Below, piece by piece: positions 52,601 through 58,811 of a stretch of DNA of 64,000 nt. Each line of letters opens with the position of its first letter. Positions within the stretch are counted from its first letter, which is position 1. The stretch lies in NCBI GenBank assembly GCA_964531105.1, contig CAZHFN010000002.1, positions 1-64,000 of the forward strand, given 5' to 3'. The notes under the pieces are model-generated. The model ran no database searches and was not told the origin of the DNA. It saw only the letters and a program-made list of their open reading frames with translations. The position numbers and the translations under genes are program-made. The DNA comes from UBA2256 sp964531105. GTDB taxonomy: Bacteria; Spirochaetota; Spirochaetia; Treponematales; Rectinemataceae.

Positions 52601-53393
52601 ACCTGAGGGCTACGATATTCCTGAATTCGAAGCCAAAAGAGAGATCGAGACCCAGATCCTGGAATGAAGGACTCCAAAGATCCAGCCCCATATCGAGGTT
52701 CCAATAATAATTCTGGACAAGGTAGCTCCTCATGCCCAAACCCAGTGTGAATGCGGAGGGATAGGAGCCCGCAGCACCGCCTAAAATTCCCGTAGTCCCT
52801 GGAGTCGAATATCCCTTGCCCATATCCAGCAGGGAAAAGCCAAAGCGCGTGTCTTTGAAGGCTCCCAAATCGCCGGCTAGCCAGGTAGCGCCCAAATCCA
52901 GGGAAAGCCCCCAGCCGAAACCACCCTTACCTCCCATGGTGAGGTCGATGGCGCTGCCAATGTAGAGGCTGGGAAGAATATCCTTGGAAAATATCGCGGT
53001 GAGTCCGCCAAAGGTGCCCAAGGGCATGCTGGACATCGCGCCGGGTACCGAGAAGAACCGCGCTGCGCCTCCCCACACGCCATAGCTGCGGGGAAGAGAA
53101 AAGGCCAGAGACGCGGCAGAACCCCAGCCCTGGGCTGCGGCTCCGAAGTCGGTGATACCGGTATACGCCGCTTCCAACTGCACAAGCTGGTTGCCGGCTG
53201 TCACCGATGGATTCAATAAGGCTGCCCATGGAGCTGAAGGTCCTGTCACCGTCGGTGTGTGGGCCAGTCCCCAAGGCGAATAGAGGGAGGGAAGAAAGAC
53301 TCCACCCTTGGGCGGGTTGTACCCGAACAGGGGAACTGCGCCGAGCATGACGATAATCAGAATCGCAATCCGAATCTTCTTGAAAAAGGACAT
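46662..53393 (-). CDS. giant exported protein: PorV-like barrel, 16 SPNGDG Ig modules, OmpA C-terminus
   Basis: A 2243-residue protein. Residues 1-24 are a signal peptide; 25-335 a PorV/UPF0164-like membrane barrel; 340-2090 sixteen tandem FlgD/CHU-type Ig-like modules, each opening with (S)PNGDGxxD, a DxDxDG-like calcium-binding loop (fifteen clear, one decayed to NPSGTPEQ at about 50620). Residues about 2095-2243 are an OmpA-type peptidoglycan-binding domain (RVRIEGHAN, NRRVEFVL). Module spacing alternates near 310 and 335 bases, so it is built from a 215-residue double unit of types A and B. Likely a cell-surface or periplasm-spanning stalk. ggagaag site before the ATG. Confidence 0.88.
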   Translation of the reverse strand: MSFFKKIRIAILIIVMLGAVPLFGYNPPKGGVFLPSLYSPWGLAHTPTVTGPSAPWAALLNPSVTAGNQLVQLEAAYTGITDFGAAAQGWGSAASLAFSLPRSYGVWGGAARFFSVPGAMSSMPLGTFGGLTAIFSKDILPSLYIGSAIDLTMGGKGGFGWGLSLDLGATWLAGDLGAFKDTRFGFSLLDMGKGYSTPGTTGILGGAAGSYPSAFTLGLGMRSYLVQNYYWNLDMGLDLWSPSFQDLGLDLSFGFEFRNIVALRLGWSAGLRDILNGSGRSFLPSLGISGTIPLEKGIQLGGKKNRDASLGIGMAIAPMYDSLYALGAGANLSFGLRDRTAPVIKAELPAPYRGTVHISPNGDGEQDKLEIPVSISDERYIAGWKLTVEDKSAGRIVRTIGESNDRVESIQSLGSLGSALAYQRKSVSVPTSVSWDGLDDLGARVRDGSYTLSLRAWDDNGNENLDYLSCLTVVVDSTTPQASARSLEPTMILSPDGDRKKDSIAFRNTGSVESGWKIEIFDINGNLVRSREYADRSAPADFEWDGTANDGSRAPDGSYSLKLSAKDDAGNPAQSEVRNIIVDTRRPQVSIATDGVVMSPNGDGISDSLLIIPAFESFENLSSWEVAVHNPEKTKVWRVWGGADSPPEKSYTFSGFSEAGQAFADGQYEALVSYEYRNGYGETKFSSPFYMDRTPPSATVKLADENTIFSPDGDGARDGFVFAFDSSEEDTWNLIIRDSRKNEKVVRRYSQNLPESLEWNGKDDQGRVVPDGEYEMYVFAVDRAGNSFAVSSAPVRVDTRRPASGLRLDREAFSPNGDGIAETLTISPQVETLEGLSDWRFSIVGNEGPGKEVLAHPKATGEILADRYVFDGKAGSGSALPDGTYKARLELAYINGFSSIVESSVMVLDRAYPSAEAKSAQVAFNPSGTPEQAVLRIEQKGSSEELWSAAILNSAGIKVKTWEFQGSPAALDWDGKGDNGFLVPDGTYRYVVSSTDKAGNAFSSKELGFEVDTLKKELRLAADNLAFSPNGDGVRDNLILSADATSSSRLQSWKMWIIAGTSAVATGESKAVRSWQGATVLPRNFEWNGQSDVGIAVPDGEYSAIMSLAYPNGDRAETTVGPFTVDRIAPRATVSLSAKLFSPNDDGILDAITFAQEALTPVDAWEATISSAGGEVLRTWSWDKALEALVWDGRDSSQAIVADGTYYYELKSTDAGGNSYSSSRLPVSVETEKKAVRLDIDQRAFSPNGDGQRDELGIGIIIQAPERVKDYELAIMAQDGQAALSAVRTWRGTGSAPQRIQWRGETDSGVQAPDGRYAATIRVNYLNGDQIDAPTPSFLLDRIAPKIEVAATLDIISPNGDGRSDSVEIRQNSLPGDDWQASIKAQDGRVVKTYSWKNEAKGFTWDGRDETGAIVRDGKYRYQAEAVDQAGNRTLSREMLIAVETEKKTVRLDADAQAFSPNGDGKRDRLLMGVRAQYPERIKNFELLIVQSGSGDSSLPVKSWKGSSDIRTQYYWDGFTDSGIPAPDGSYYARLRVLYSNDDLHTQEIGPLVLDRIAPQATLRLSTSIFSPNGDGRSDTVDIIQEAVPGDLWQGQIIDSSERIVRYWTWEGSLPLVSWDGRNQAGGQAPDGKYFYELRSIDQAENSFVSARLPIEVDAASKAVRLEVDQRAFSPNGDGVKDSLYINIAAPKPQSIAEFEIAVFSLNATGSRQSSPVKAWRGRADIRDQYVWDGRTDSGIMAPDGEYQVAARILYSNDDLFNLASPKVLIDTVGPRISVSAAPMLFSPNGDGNKDTITITQNSSLGDDWTGRMRNAAGTVVRSWTWKNEARSFVWDGKDTAGRVVGDGVYSYEVGTSDLAGNAASARVGGIRVDASTARVYVTASDTGMSPNGDGIRDEVSFTIIVEKREGIESWRFSLLDPEGVERSFFGGSGSDVPARLVWDGRDLQGQVVQGEYVGKLVVTYEKGDVAQATSLPVLVDVDPPSVSITVRPEYFSPDDDGMDDRLTFGIEVDSSAGVVDWKLEVFETAVVESSNPNAVSSERLFASWDGKGKPPAAITWDGKSPKGELVESATDYRFSFVARDQLGNSTEVSGIIAVDVLVIRDGDRLKIKVPSIVFRANYADFVGLSAEIVARNEQVVARIAQILNKFPDYRVRIEGHANNVAKMLGYSQARIQTEETKELIPLSTGRAELVRTMLVGNGVDPRRLSVEGLGSSEPVVSFFDVENRWKNRRVEFVLIKNQ

Positions 53394-53561
53394 GGGTCTT
53401 CTCCCTATGGCGACTTCAGGCTACATACATAGGTATCACGCAATTCGGCAAATGACAGGCCCGTGATAGAGCCCGGCTATGCCGAAAAGTAGCGGTATCC
53501 CTGTCTAGTGTATCGACAGAAATCTAGAGGAAATTTATACGTTCCGGGCTATTTGCAGGCC

Positions 53562-54521
53562 TTATTGATACATTATCAGGCTTGGCCGCGGCTCAAGGGC
53601 CATCACCTCCTGAGGGCTCAGGAGGGGATTGTCCCAACCGGCCAGTGGAAAATCCGATTTAAAGAATAGCTTGAATCCCTTGATGGGAATATTTTCTGCC
53701 CTCGAATTAAGGGCATAGGAATTCCGCTTGACCGCTGGGCTGCCAAAACCATCGGCGGTATGCACGAGAAGCACCCTATCCAGATCAGCCCTCACCCTTT
53801 CCCTGTTGCTGATCATCTTGTCCTGGAACTGGTGCACCACCAGCATCCTGACACCGGGAATATTATTAGCCACTATGTAATCCTGCATTATTCTCTGGGC
53901 CTGATTGAGTTCATCGGCGGTGATGGAACCAATCTCTTTCATGGGCTTGAGGGTTCGCCATTCGGGATCGATAGCCAGATGGACATTCGGATAGCGCAGG
54001 AAAGGCAGTATGCGCTTCATGGATTCTTCCACGGAGTATTTGCCAATCTGATGATCCACAAAGACGAGCATGCCCATTTCCTGGGCATAGAGTATGTAGT
54101 CCTCCAGGACAGATTCTTTCAGGTACCCAATCTCCCCGCCCGGCCAGCAAGTGCCATAGATAATGTAGTATGCGGGAACAGCGCCATCTTTACCGTTGAC
54201 CTCATCATAATACCTCGCGTAGGACTTAACTCTCCGGGCAATTTCTTCCTTGGAATGTAGGCCGAGAATGCCCATCCGCTCGGAGAGCGGGTGTCCATAA
54301 AAGGCCACCACAGTATTGTTGGCCAGAAGAGGAATCCGATCGTGGGCCGATCCCCCAGTCTTGGTGACCGGGGTTTTGGAAACGGTTTGGGGTATTGAAT
54401 CCTGGGAGGATTTCCTGTAGAGCGATGGGAAAAGCCTGTAGGGCGTAGTGTCCGAAAACACATTCGCGGATACGAAGGATAAAACAACAAAGAAAAACAG
54501 TACAGATCGCCGTGCGGGCAT
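53562..54521 (-). CDS. exported protein of unknown function, possibly a barrel hydrolase
   Basis: A 319-residue protein with a signal peptide (residues 1-23, PARRSVLFFFVVLSFVSANVFS). The mature part reads like a TIM barrel: NTVVAFYGHP, AYYIIYGTCWPGG, MLVFVDHQIGKYSV, VHLAIDPEWRT. Acidic residues in DPEW and DADGF-like spots could be catalytic, but I cannot name a glycosidase family. The ATG at 54521 has ggag just upstream and is preferred to one at 54569. Its promoter region lies back to back with the sigma-54 promoter at 54755. Confidence 0.7.
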   Translation of the reverse strand: MPARRSVLFFFVVLSFVSANVFSDTTPYRLFPSLYRKSSQDSIPQTVSKTPVTKTGGSAHDRIPLLANNTVVAFYGHPLSERMGILGLHSKEEIARRVKSYARYYDEVNGKDGAVPAYYIIYGTCWPGGEIGYLKESVLEDYILYAQEMGMLVFVDHQIGKYSVEESMKRILPFLRYPNVHLAIDPEWRTLKPMKEIGSITADELNQAQRIMQDYIVANNIPGVRMLVVHQFQDKMISNRERVRADLDRVLLVHTADGFGSPAVKRNSYALNSRAENIPIKGFKLFFKSDFPLAGWDNPLLSPQEVMALEPRPSLIMYQ

Positions 54522-54710
54522 AGAAGCTCCATTGCTGCTACATTGAAGATACTTCATCAGTATCGTCATATGAGCCTGGAAGCTTGACTGTTCGCATCTG
54601 ATGGCAACTTTTTCTCCTCAGGGGAAGAAAATTCCCATCGACTCGATTTTCTCAACCGTTCTCTTTCGAACCAGGGCTCGGCAAAGTATTGGTATAGTTT
54701 TTTAATTCTT

Positions 54711-54770
54711 TATATATAATAGTAATATAAATTATTACGTAAATATTTTTAATTTGGCACATTTCCTGCT
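54711..54770 (+). promoter_or_regulatory. sigma-54 promoter with upstream AT element
   Basis: TGGCAC-N5-CTGCT at 54755-54770 has GG (54756-54757) and GC (54768-54769) exactly 12 bases apart, as in the -24/-12 class, with one mismatch (CTGC for TTGC). The 11-mer TATATATAATA sits at 54711-54721, about 35 bases before the GG, and recurs before the sigma-factor gene. Start expected near 54781, leaving a 95-base leader. The rest of 54522-54874 is AT-rich and has no gene. Confidence 0.75.
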
Positions 54771-54874
54771 TTACTATTCGTGTCCACATAAAAGGACAAG
54801 GATCGTTTTGGGAGCCTCCCTTGAGGATGGCCACCCGAAAGCAGATCGAAAAGAATTACCATAGGAGTATTGCT

Positions 54875-55387
54875 ATGAAAAAAGCACTCATTGCCATCGC
54901 GATCGCTTTTCTTGTGGTCGGCATTGCCGCCGCCCAGCCCTTTGGCCAGTGGAATCAGCCCAGAGGAACCAGTCCCGGCAGAGGCCAGGTACAGACTCCC
55001 TGGGGCGGCCGCACCATGGGTCCCGGAATGGGCCAGACTATGGGTCGTGGAACAGCTTTTCCCTATGCCAGCCTGAGTGTAGAAAAAATCAGCCTAGAAG
55101 GGACTCTTGAACTGGTGGATGCCAGAGTGGCCATCAAGAAGGATAACAAGACCTACTATGTCATGCTCCCTTCGAGGCTCTACGGTTTTGTGGATGGACT
55201 CAAGGAAGGCGCATCGGTAAAGCTCGAGGGTTACTCCCATGCCATTCCTGAAACAGAGAACAGCTTCGCGGTCCGCGTGGATACCCTGGAGTTGGGAGGC
55301 AAGAAAATCGACCTCGGCCTCGATGAAGCAGTCATGGGCCAGAGGCTGGGCTCCATGGGCGGCCGCTCGGGCAAGTGGGGTCGTTAA
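54875..55387 (+). CDS. small exported protein, Gly/Met-rich head, unknown function
   Basis: A 170-residue protein. MKKALIAIAIAFLVVGIAAAQ is a clear signal peptide. The next 45 residues are glycine-, methionine- and proline-rich (PFGQWNQPRGTSPGRGQV), and the rest is a compact beta-rich domain (LEGTLELVDARVAIKKDNKTYYVML, GASVKLEGYSHAI) of OB-fold type. An in-frame ATG at 54827 gives a longer N-terminus, but the ATG at 54875 has an ggagt site and a signal peptide. Under the sigma-54 promoter at 54755. Function unknown; metal binding by Met and Gly is only a guess. Confidence 0.8.
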   Translation: MKKALIAIAIAFLVVGIAAAQPFGQWNQPRGTSPGRGQVQTPWGGRTMGPGMGQTMGRGTAFPYASLSVEKISLEGTLELVDARVAIKKDNKTYYVMLPSRLYGFVDGLKEGASVKLEGYSHAIPETENSFAVRVDTLELGGKKIDLGLDEAVMGQRLGSMGGRSGKWGR

Positions 55388-55439
55388 GCTTAGTCTGCTG
55401 CGTACATAAAGCGCCTACGTAATGGCGAAAGAAAGTCCA

Positions 55440-55480
55440 AAGGGCTGCCGAGGAAGAAATTCCAGGCAGCCCTTTTTTTT
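55440..55480 (+). terminator. terminator of the small exported protein gene
   Basis: aagggctgcc (55440-55449) and ggcagccctt (55465-55474) form a stem followed by a run of T. Confidence 0.88.
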
Positions 55481-55525
55481 ACCATATTCGTATAGCGTTG
55501 CGAACAGTACTCTATTGCTTAGTAT

Positions 55526-55564
55526 AAAAATTAAGCCGTCGGCGGTAGTCACCGCCGACGGCTT
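55526..55564 (-). terminator. terminator of rpmB
   Basis: aagccgtcggcgg (55533-55545) pairs perfectly with ccgccgacggctt, tetraloop-like tip; on the minus strand it is followed by aattttt (55532-55526). Confidence 0.88.
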
Positions 55565-55594
55565 CAGTTCACAGATTATTCGTGAAAGGCTGGA

Positions 55595-55786
55595 CTACAC
55601 GTGCTTTACAATCTTCCCGGACTTGAGACATTTGGCGCAAATTTTCACGGTCATCACCGTACCTTCAATCTTGGTCTTCACCGGAATAAGATTGGGAAAC
55701 CAGGTTCTTCTGGTATGGTTTTTAGCGTGGGAAACATTATTGCCGTACATTGTGCCTTTGCCGCAGACATCACATACTCTCGACAT
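55595..55786 (-). CDS. rpmB: 50S ribosomal protein L28
   Basis: A 63-residue L28. N-terminal CDVCGKG and later CAKCLKSG give two CxxC pairs of the zinc-binding C+ type. NNVSHAKNHTRRTWFPNLIP is the family signature. A ggag site precedes the ATG. Monocistronic. Confidence 0.95.
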   Translation of the reverse strand: MSRVCDVCGKGTMYGNNVSHAKNHTRRTWFPNLIPVKTKIEGTVMTVKICAKCLKSGKIVKHV

Positions 55787-55914
55787 AGTTAGACTCCAAA
55801 CGAAATAAGTGGGCGTACTTTAGCCGAAACAATAAAAAATGTAAAGCCCCGCACAGCGGAGGATCATTGACCTTTTTCTTCTTTCCGGCATAATCGGAAT
55901 CCTAGGGAGCCCAG

Positions 55915-56826
55915 ATGAAAAAGAACACAGTCCTCATACTCATATCATATCTCACCCTTTATATAGTATGGGGCTCTACATATTTGGCCATTCGCGTCGC
56001 CGTGTCCACCATGCCTGCGTTTTACCTGGTGGGATTCAGGTATGCCATTGCCGGTATCGGCTTTCTGATCTTGAGCGCCGCCACGGGGCGGTTGAAGCGT
56101 CATCCTACTCGGAAAGAAATCCTTGCCGCATCCTTCCTCGGATTCTTTCTCCTTATTCTCGGCAACGGATTAGTTTCACTGGGTGAAAAAACGGTGGATT
56201 CCTACATCGCCGCGATCATCATCTCCTCCACCCCATTCTGCGTGGCTTTTTTCAACCTGCTTTTCTTCCGTGAGCGGCTTCATGTTACAAGACTGGCAGG
56301 AATAATCCTCGGCATGGTAGGAGTGGGTCTTGTACTCTGGAAGGGCGAGAATTCGGGAATCCAACTCAGTGGCGGCATTTTATTCATCATGGCAGGATTC
56401 CTGGCCTGGAGTTTTGCAACCTCCTATGCCAAAAAAATACCGGTACACCCGGACAGCATGGTCAATACAGGCATCGAGATGAGCCTTGCGGGTTTCTTCG
56501 CCCTCCTGGGTTCGATCTTATTCTACGGGACTCCCAAGACTGCTCTTGCCGCGACAAGCATAGAAAGCTGGTTGGCTATGGCATATCTCGCCATTGTGGG
56601 AGGAGGGGCTTTCCTGGCGTATAATTACTTGCTGGCCAACGAGCCTTCGATCCGTATTGTAAGCTATGCGATCGTCAATCCCTTGATAGCCGTATTCCTG
56701 GGAATGCTGATTCTGGGAGAAGAACCCGTGCCTCTTCTCTGGTTCGGAGTTCCGGTCATTCTCCTGGGTCTGGTGCTCATGCTCTATGGCGAAAAGATCT
56801 TCAAGCCTAAAAAAGCTTCAACATGA
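55915..56826 (+). CDS. EamA/DMT-family transporter
   Basis: A 303-residue membrane protein with ten hydrophobic segments and two EamA repeats: LYIVWGSTYLAIRVAV near the N-terminus and FLAWSFATSYAKKIPV at the start of the second half. RhaT/RarD-like carriers export amino acids or other metabolites; substrate unknown. Single gene, convergent with ffh, two bases from its stop. Confidence 0.88.
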   Translation: MKKNTVLILISYLTLYIVWGSTYLAIRVAVSTMPAFYLVGFRYAIAGIGFLILSAATGRLKRHPTRKEILAASFLGFFLLILGNGLVSLGEKTVDSYIAAIIISSTPFCVAFFNLLFFRERLHVTRLAGIILGMVGVGLVLWKGENSGIQLSGGILFIMAGFLAWSFATSYAKKIPVHPDSMVNTGIEMSLAGFFALLGSILFYGTPKTALAATSIESWLAMAYLAIVGGGAFLAYNYLLANEPSIRIVSYAIVNPLIAVFLGMLILGEEPVPLLWFGVPVILLGLVLMLYGEKIFKPKKAST

Positions 56827-56828
56827 AG

Positions 56829-58163
56829 CTAAGGCTTGCCTCCCTGCCCCGCCATGTATTTGGCCATGGCGCCCTTGTTTTTCACCATTTTTTTCATCAT
56901 CGTTCGTGATTTTTCGAACTTTTTCAAAAGCCTATTCACCTGGGCCACGGAAGTGCCCGAACCCTTGGCTATTCTCGTGCGGCGTGAAGGACCTATGATC
57001 AGATGGTTGAGTCTTTCCTTCCTGCTCATCGACCTGAGGATGGCTTCCTCGTACTTCATTTCCTCCAGGTCTATCCTGTCCTCGTCCACCTGTCCCGCCA
57101 AGCCTGGGATCATGTCCAGCATGGACTTCACCGAACCCATTTTCTTCATCTTCTGAAGCTGATCCAGGTAATCCTCAAGGGTGAAGTTTTCCTTGGCCAG
57201 CTTTTCTTCCAGTTCCTCGGCTTCTTTTTGGTCGTAGACTGTCTGGGCCTTTTCTACCAGCGAGACAATGTCCCCCATGCCCAGGATCCGGCTGGCTATC
57301 CTATCGGGATGGAAGGGTTCCAGGCCATCGGGTTTTTCTGATGTTCCAACAAATTTTATGGCCTTGCCCGTCACCGACTTGAGTGAAAGCGCCGCTCCAC
57401 CCCTTGTATCCGAGTCGAACTTGGAGAGGATTACACCGGTAATGCCTATTTTTTCATCAAAGCTCTTGGCTATGTCCACGGCGGCCTGGCCGGTCATAGA
57501 ATCGGCTACCAGGAGGGATTCCAGCGGATTGGCGGCATCCTTAACCCTGGCAAGTTCAGCCATGAGCGCTTCATCGATCTGAAGACGTCCCGCTGTATCT
57601 ACAATGAGGGTGTCGAAGGACTCACGCTTGGCCCTGGCTAGGGCTGCATTCACCACCTGCACTGGGTCCTTGGTAGCTTCGGTATGAACCGCTACTCCCA
57701 CCTGGGTACCCAGCACCGAAAGCTGCTCCACTGCCGCGGGCCTCACAAGGTCGCAGGCGGCCAAAAGAACCTTTCTGCCCTTCCCTTTCAGCCTATAGGC
57801 CAGTTTGGCGGCTGTCGTCGTCTTGCCCGAGCCCTGAAGGCCTAAAAGCAAAATAACCGAAAGCGTGTCCGGCCCTTTTAATGCCAGGTCCTGATTTTCG
57901 TCACCTAAAAGCGCGACCATCTTGTCGTGGACAATTTTTACAAACTGCTGGCCTGGGCTTACCGAGCGCAGAACCTTCTCGCCCTTGGCTTCTTCCAAGG
58001 TCGAGTTGACAAAGCGCCGCACAACCCTAAGGTTGACGTCGGCCTCCAGGAGGGCCATCTTGATCTGCTCGACGGCATCGTCGACATTTTTTTCAGAAAT
58101 CGAAGCCTTGCCGCTTATGCCGCGGAAGACATCGACGAATTTTTCGGTGATTTTTTCCAGCAT
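56829..58163 (-). CDS. ffh: signal recognition particle protein Ffh
   Basis: A 444-residue SRP54. NG domain with GLQGSGKTTTAAKLA (about residue 108), DTAGRLQID, and TKFDSDTRGG-like SKFDSDTRGG; a methionine-rich M domain from about residue 325 (LQKMKKMGSVKSMLDMIPG, NRLLKKFEKSRTMMKKMVK). Binds 4.5S RNA and signal sequences. Last gene of the lepB-PBP-HD-ffh run; about 70 bases after the HD gene, so it could also have its own promoter. Confidence 0.96.
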   Translation of the reverse strand: MLEKITEKFVDVFRGISGKASISEKNVDDAVEQIKMALLEADVNLRVVRRFVNSTLEEAKGEKVLRSVSPGQQFVKIVHDKMVALLGDENQDLALKGPDTLSVILLLGLQGSGKTTTAAKLAYRLKGKGRKVLLAACDLVRPAAVEQLSVLGTQVGVAVHTEATKDPVQVVNAALARAKRESFDTLIVDTAGRLQIDEALMAELARVKDAANPLESLLVADSMTGQAAVDIAKSFDEKIGITGVILSKFDSDTRGGAALSLKSVTGKAIKFVGTSEKPDGLEPFHPDRIASRILGMGDIVSLVEKAQTVYDQKEAEELEEKLAKENFTLEDYLDQLQKMKKMGSVKSMLDMIPGLAGQVDEDRIDLEEMKYEEAILRSMSRKERLNHLIIGPSRRTRIAKGSGTSVAQVNRLLKKFEKSRTMMKKMVKNKGAMAKYMAGQGGKP

Positions 58164-58235
58164 TGCCTATACCATCCTTGCCTAAAGGGCACAATGTATA
58201 GTCAAACCGCTGCATGGTCAATTGAGAGGATTTCT

Positions 58236-58811
58236 CTAGAGCGTACCTTTCAACCCCACGTCGCTCGCGACGGCCCTCAGGGCAAGGATCGTTTCGGCAA
58301 TCAGGTTCTCCAGGGGCATGTCCAGCATGGCAGCGCCCTTTTCTATCACGCCGCGGTTTACGCCGGCAGCGAAGTTGACTGAACCCCACTTTTTCTTTAC
58401 CGACCTGGTTTCCATATCCAGTACGCTCCGAGAAGGCCTTACATAGGCGCAGGCAGCGATAAAGCCCGTGAGCTCATCCACGGCAAAGAGGACCTTCTCC
58501 ATTGTGTGCACTGGTTCCACATCGCTGCAGAGCCCCCATCCATGGCTCAGGACAGCCCTTATAATGCCCTCTTCAACGGACTCCTTCTCCAGAATTTCTC
58601 TGGCATGGGTCAGATGCTCCTCCGGGTATTGCTGGTAATCCACATCGTGGAGTATTCCCACTATGCCCCAGTAATCCTCATCTTCGCCATATTTTCTGGC
58701 GAAATGCCGCATAGCCCCTTCTACCGAAAGAGCATGCCTGAAAAGGGAATCCTCATCGTTGTAGCGTCGCCAAAGTGAAATAGCCTCGTTTCTGTCCATT
58801 ACAAGCCTCAC
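58236..58811 (-). CDS. HD-domain phosphohydrolase
   Basis: A 191-residue protein with HALSVEGAMRHFARKYG, GILHDVDYQQYPEEH (the HD pair at about residues 53-54) and LSHGWG later, forming the metal-binding HD set. It is a compact HDIG-type phosphohydrolase acting on an unknown nucleotide or phosphate ester. ATGA overlap with the PBP gene upstream. Confidence 0.85.
   Translation of the reverse strand: MRLVMDRNEAISLWRRYNDEDSLFRHALSVEGAMRHFARKYGEDEDYWGIVGILHDVDYQQYPEEHLTHAREILEKESVEEGIIRAVLSHGWGLCSDVEPVHTMEKVLFAVDELTGFIAACAYVRPSRSVLDMETRSVKKKWGSVNFAAGVNRGVIEKGAAMLDMPLENLIAETILALRAVASDVGLKGTL

Noticed and set aside
47194..52707. Many open frames on the plus strand opposite the giant gene
   Set aside because: All are shadows of the repetitive reading frame, lacking ribosome sites and domain-like sequence.
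46662..53393. SPNGDG repeats as a CRISPR or DNA-level tandem repeat
   Set aside because: Spacing is over 300 bases, the repeats diverge at DNA level and lie in one protein frame.
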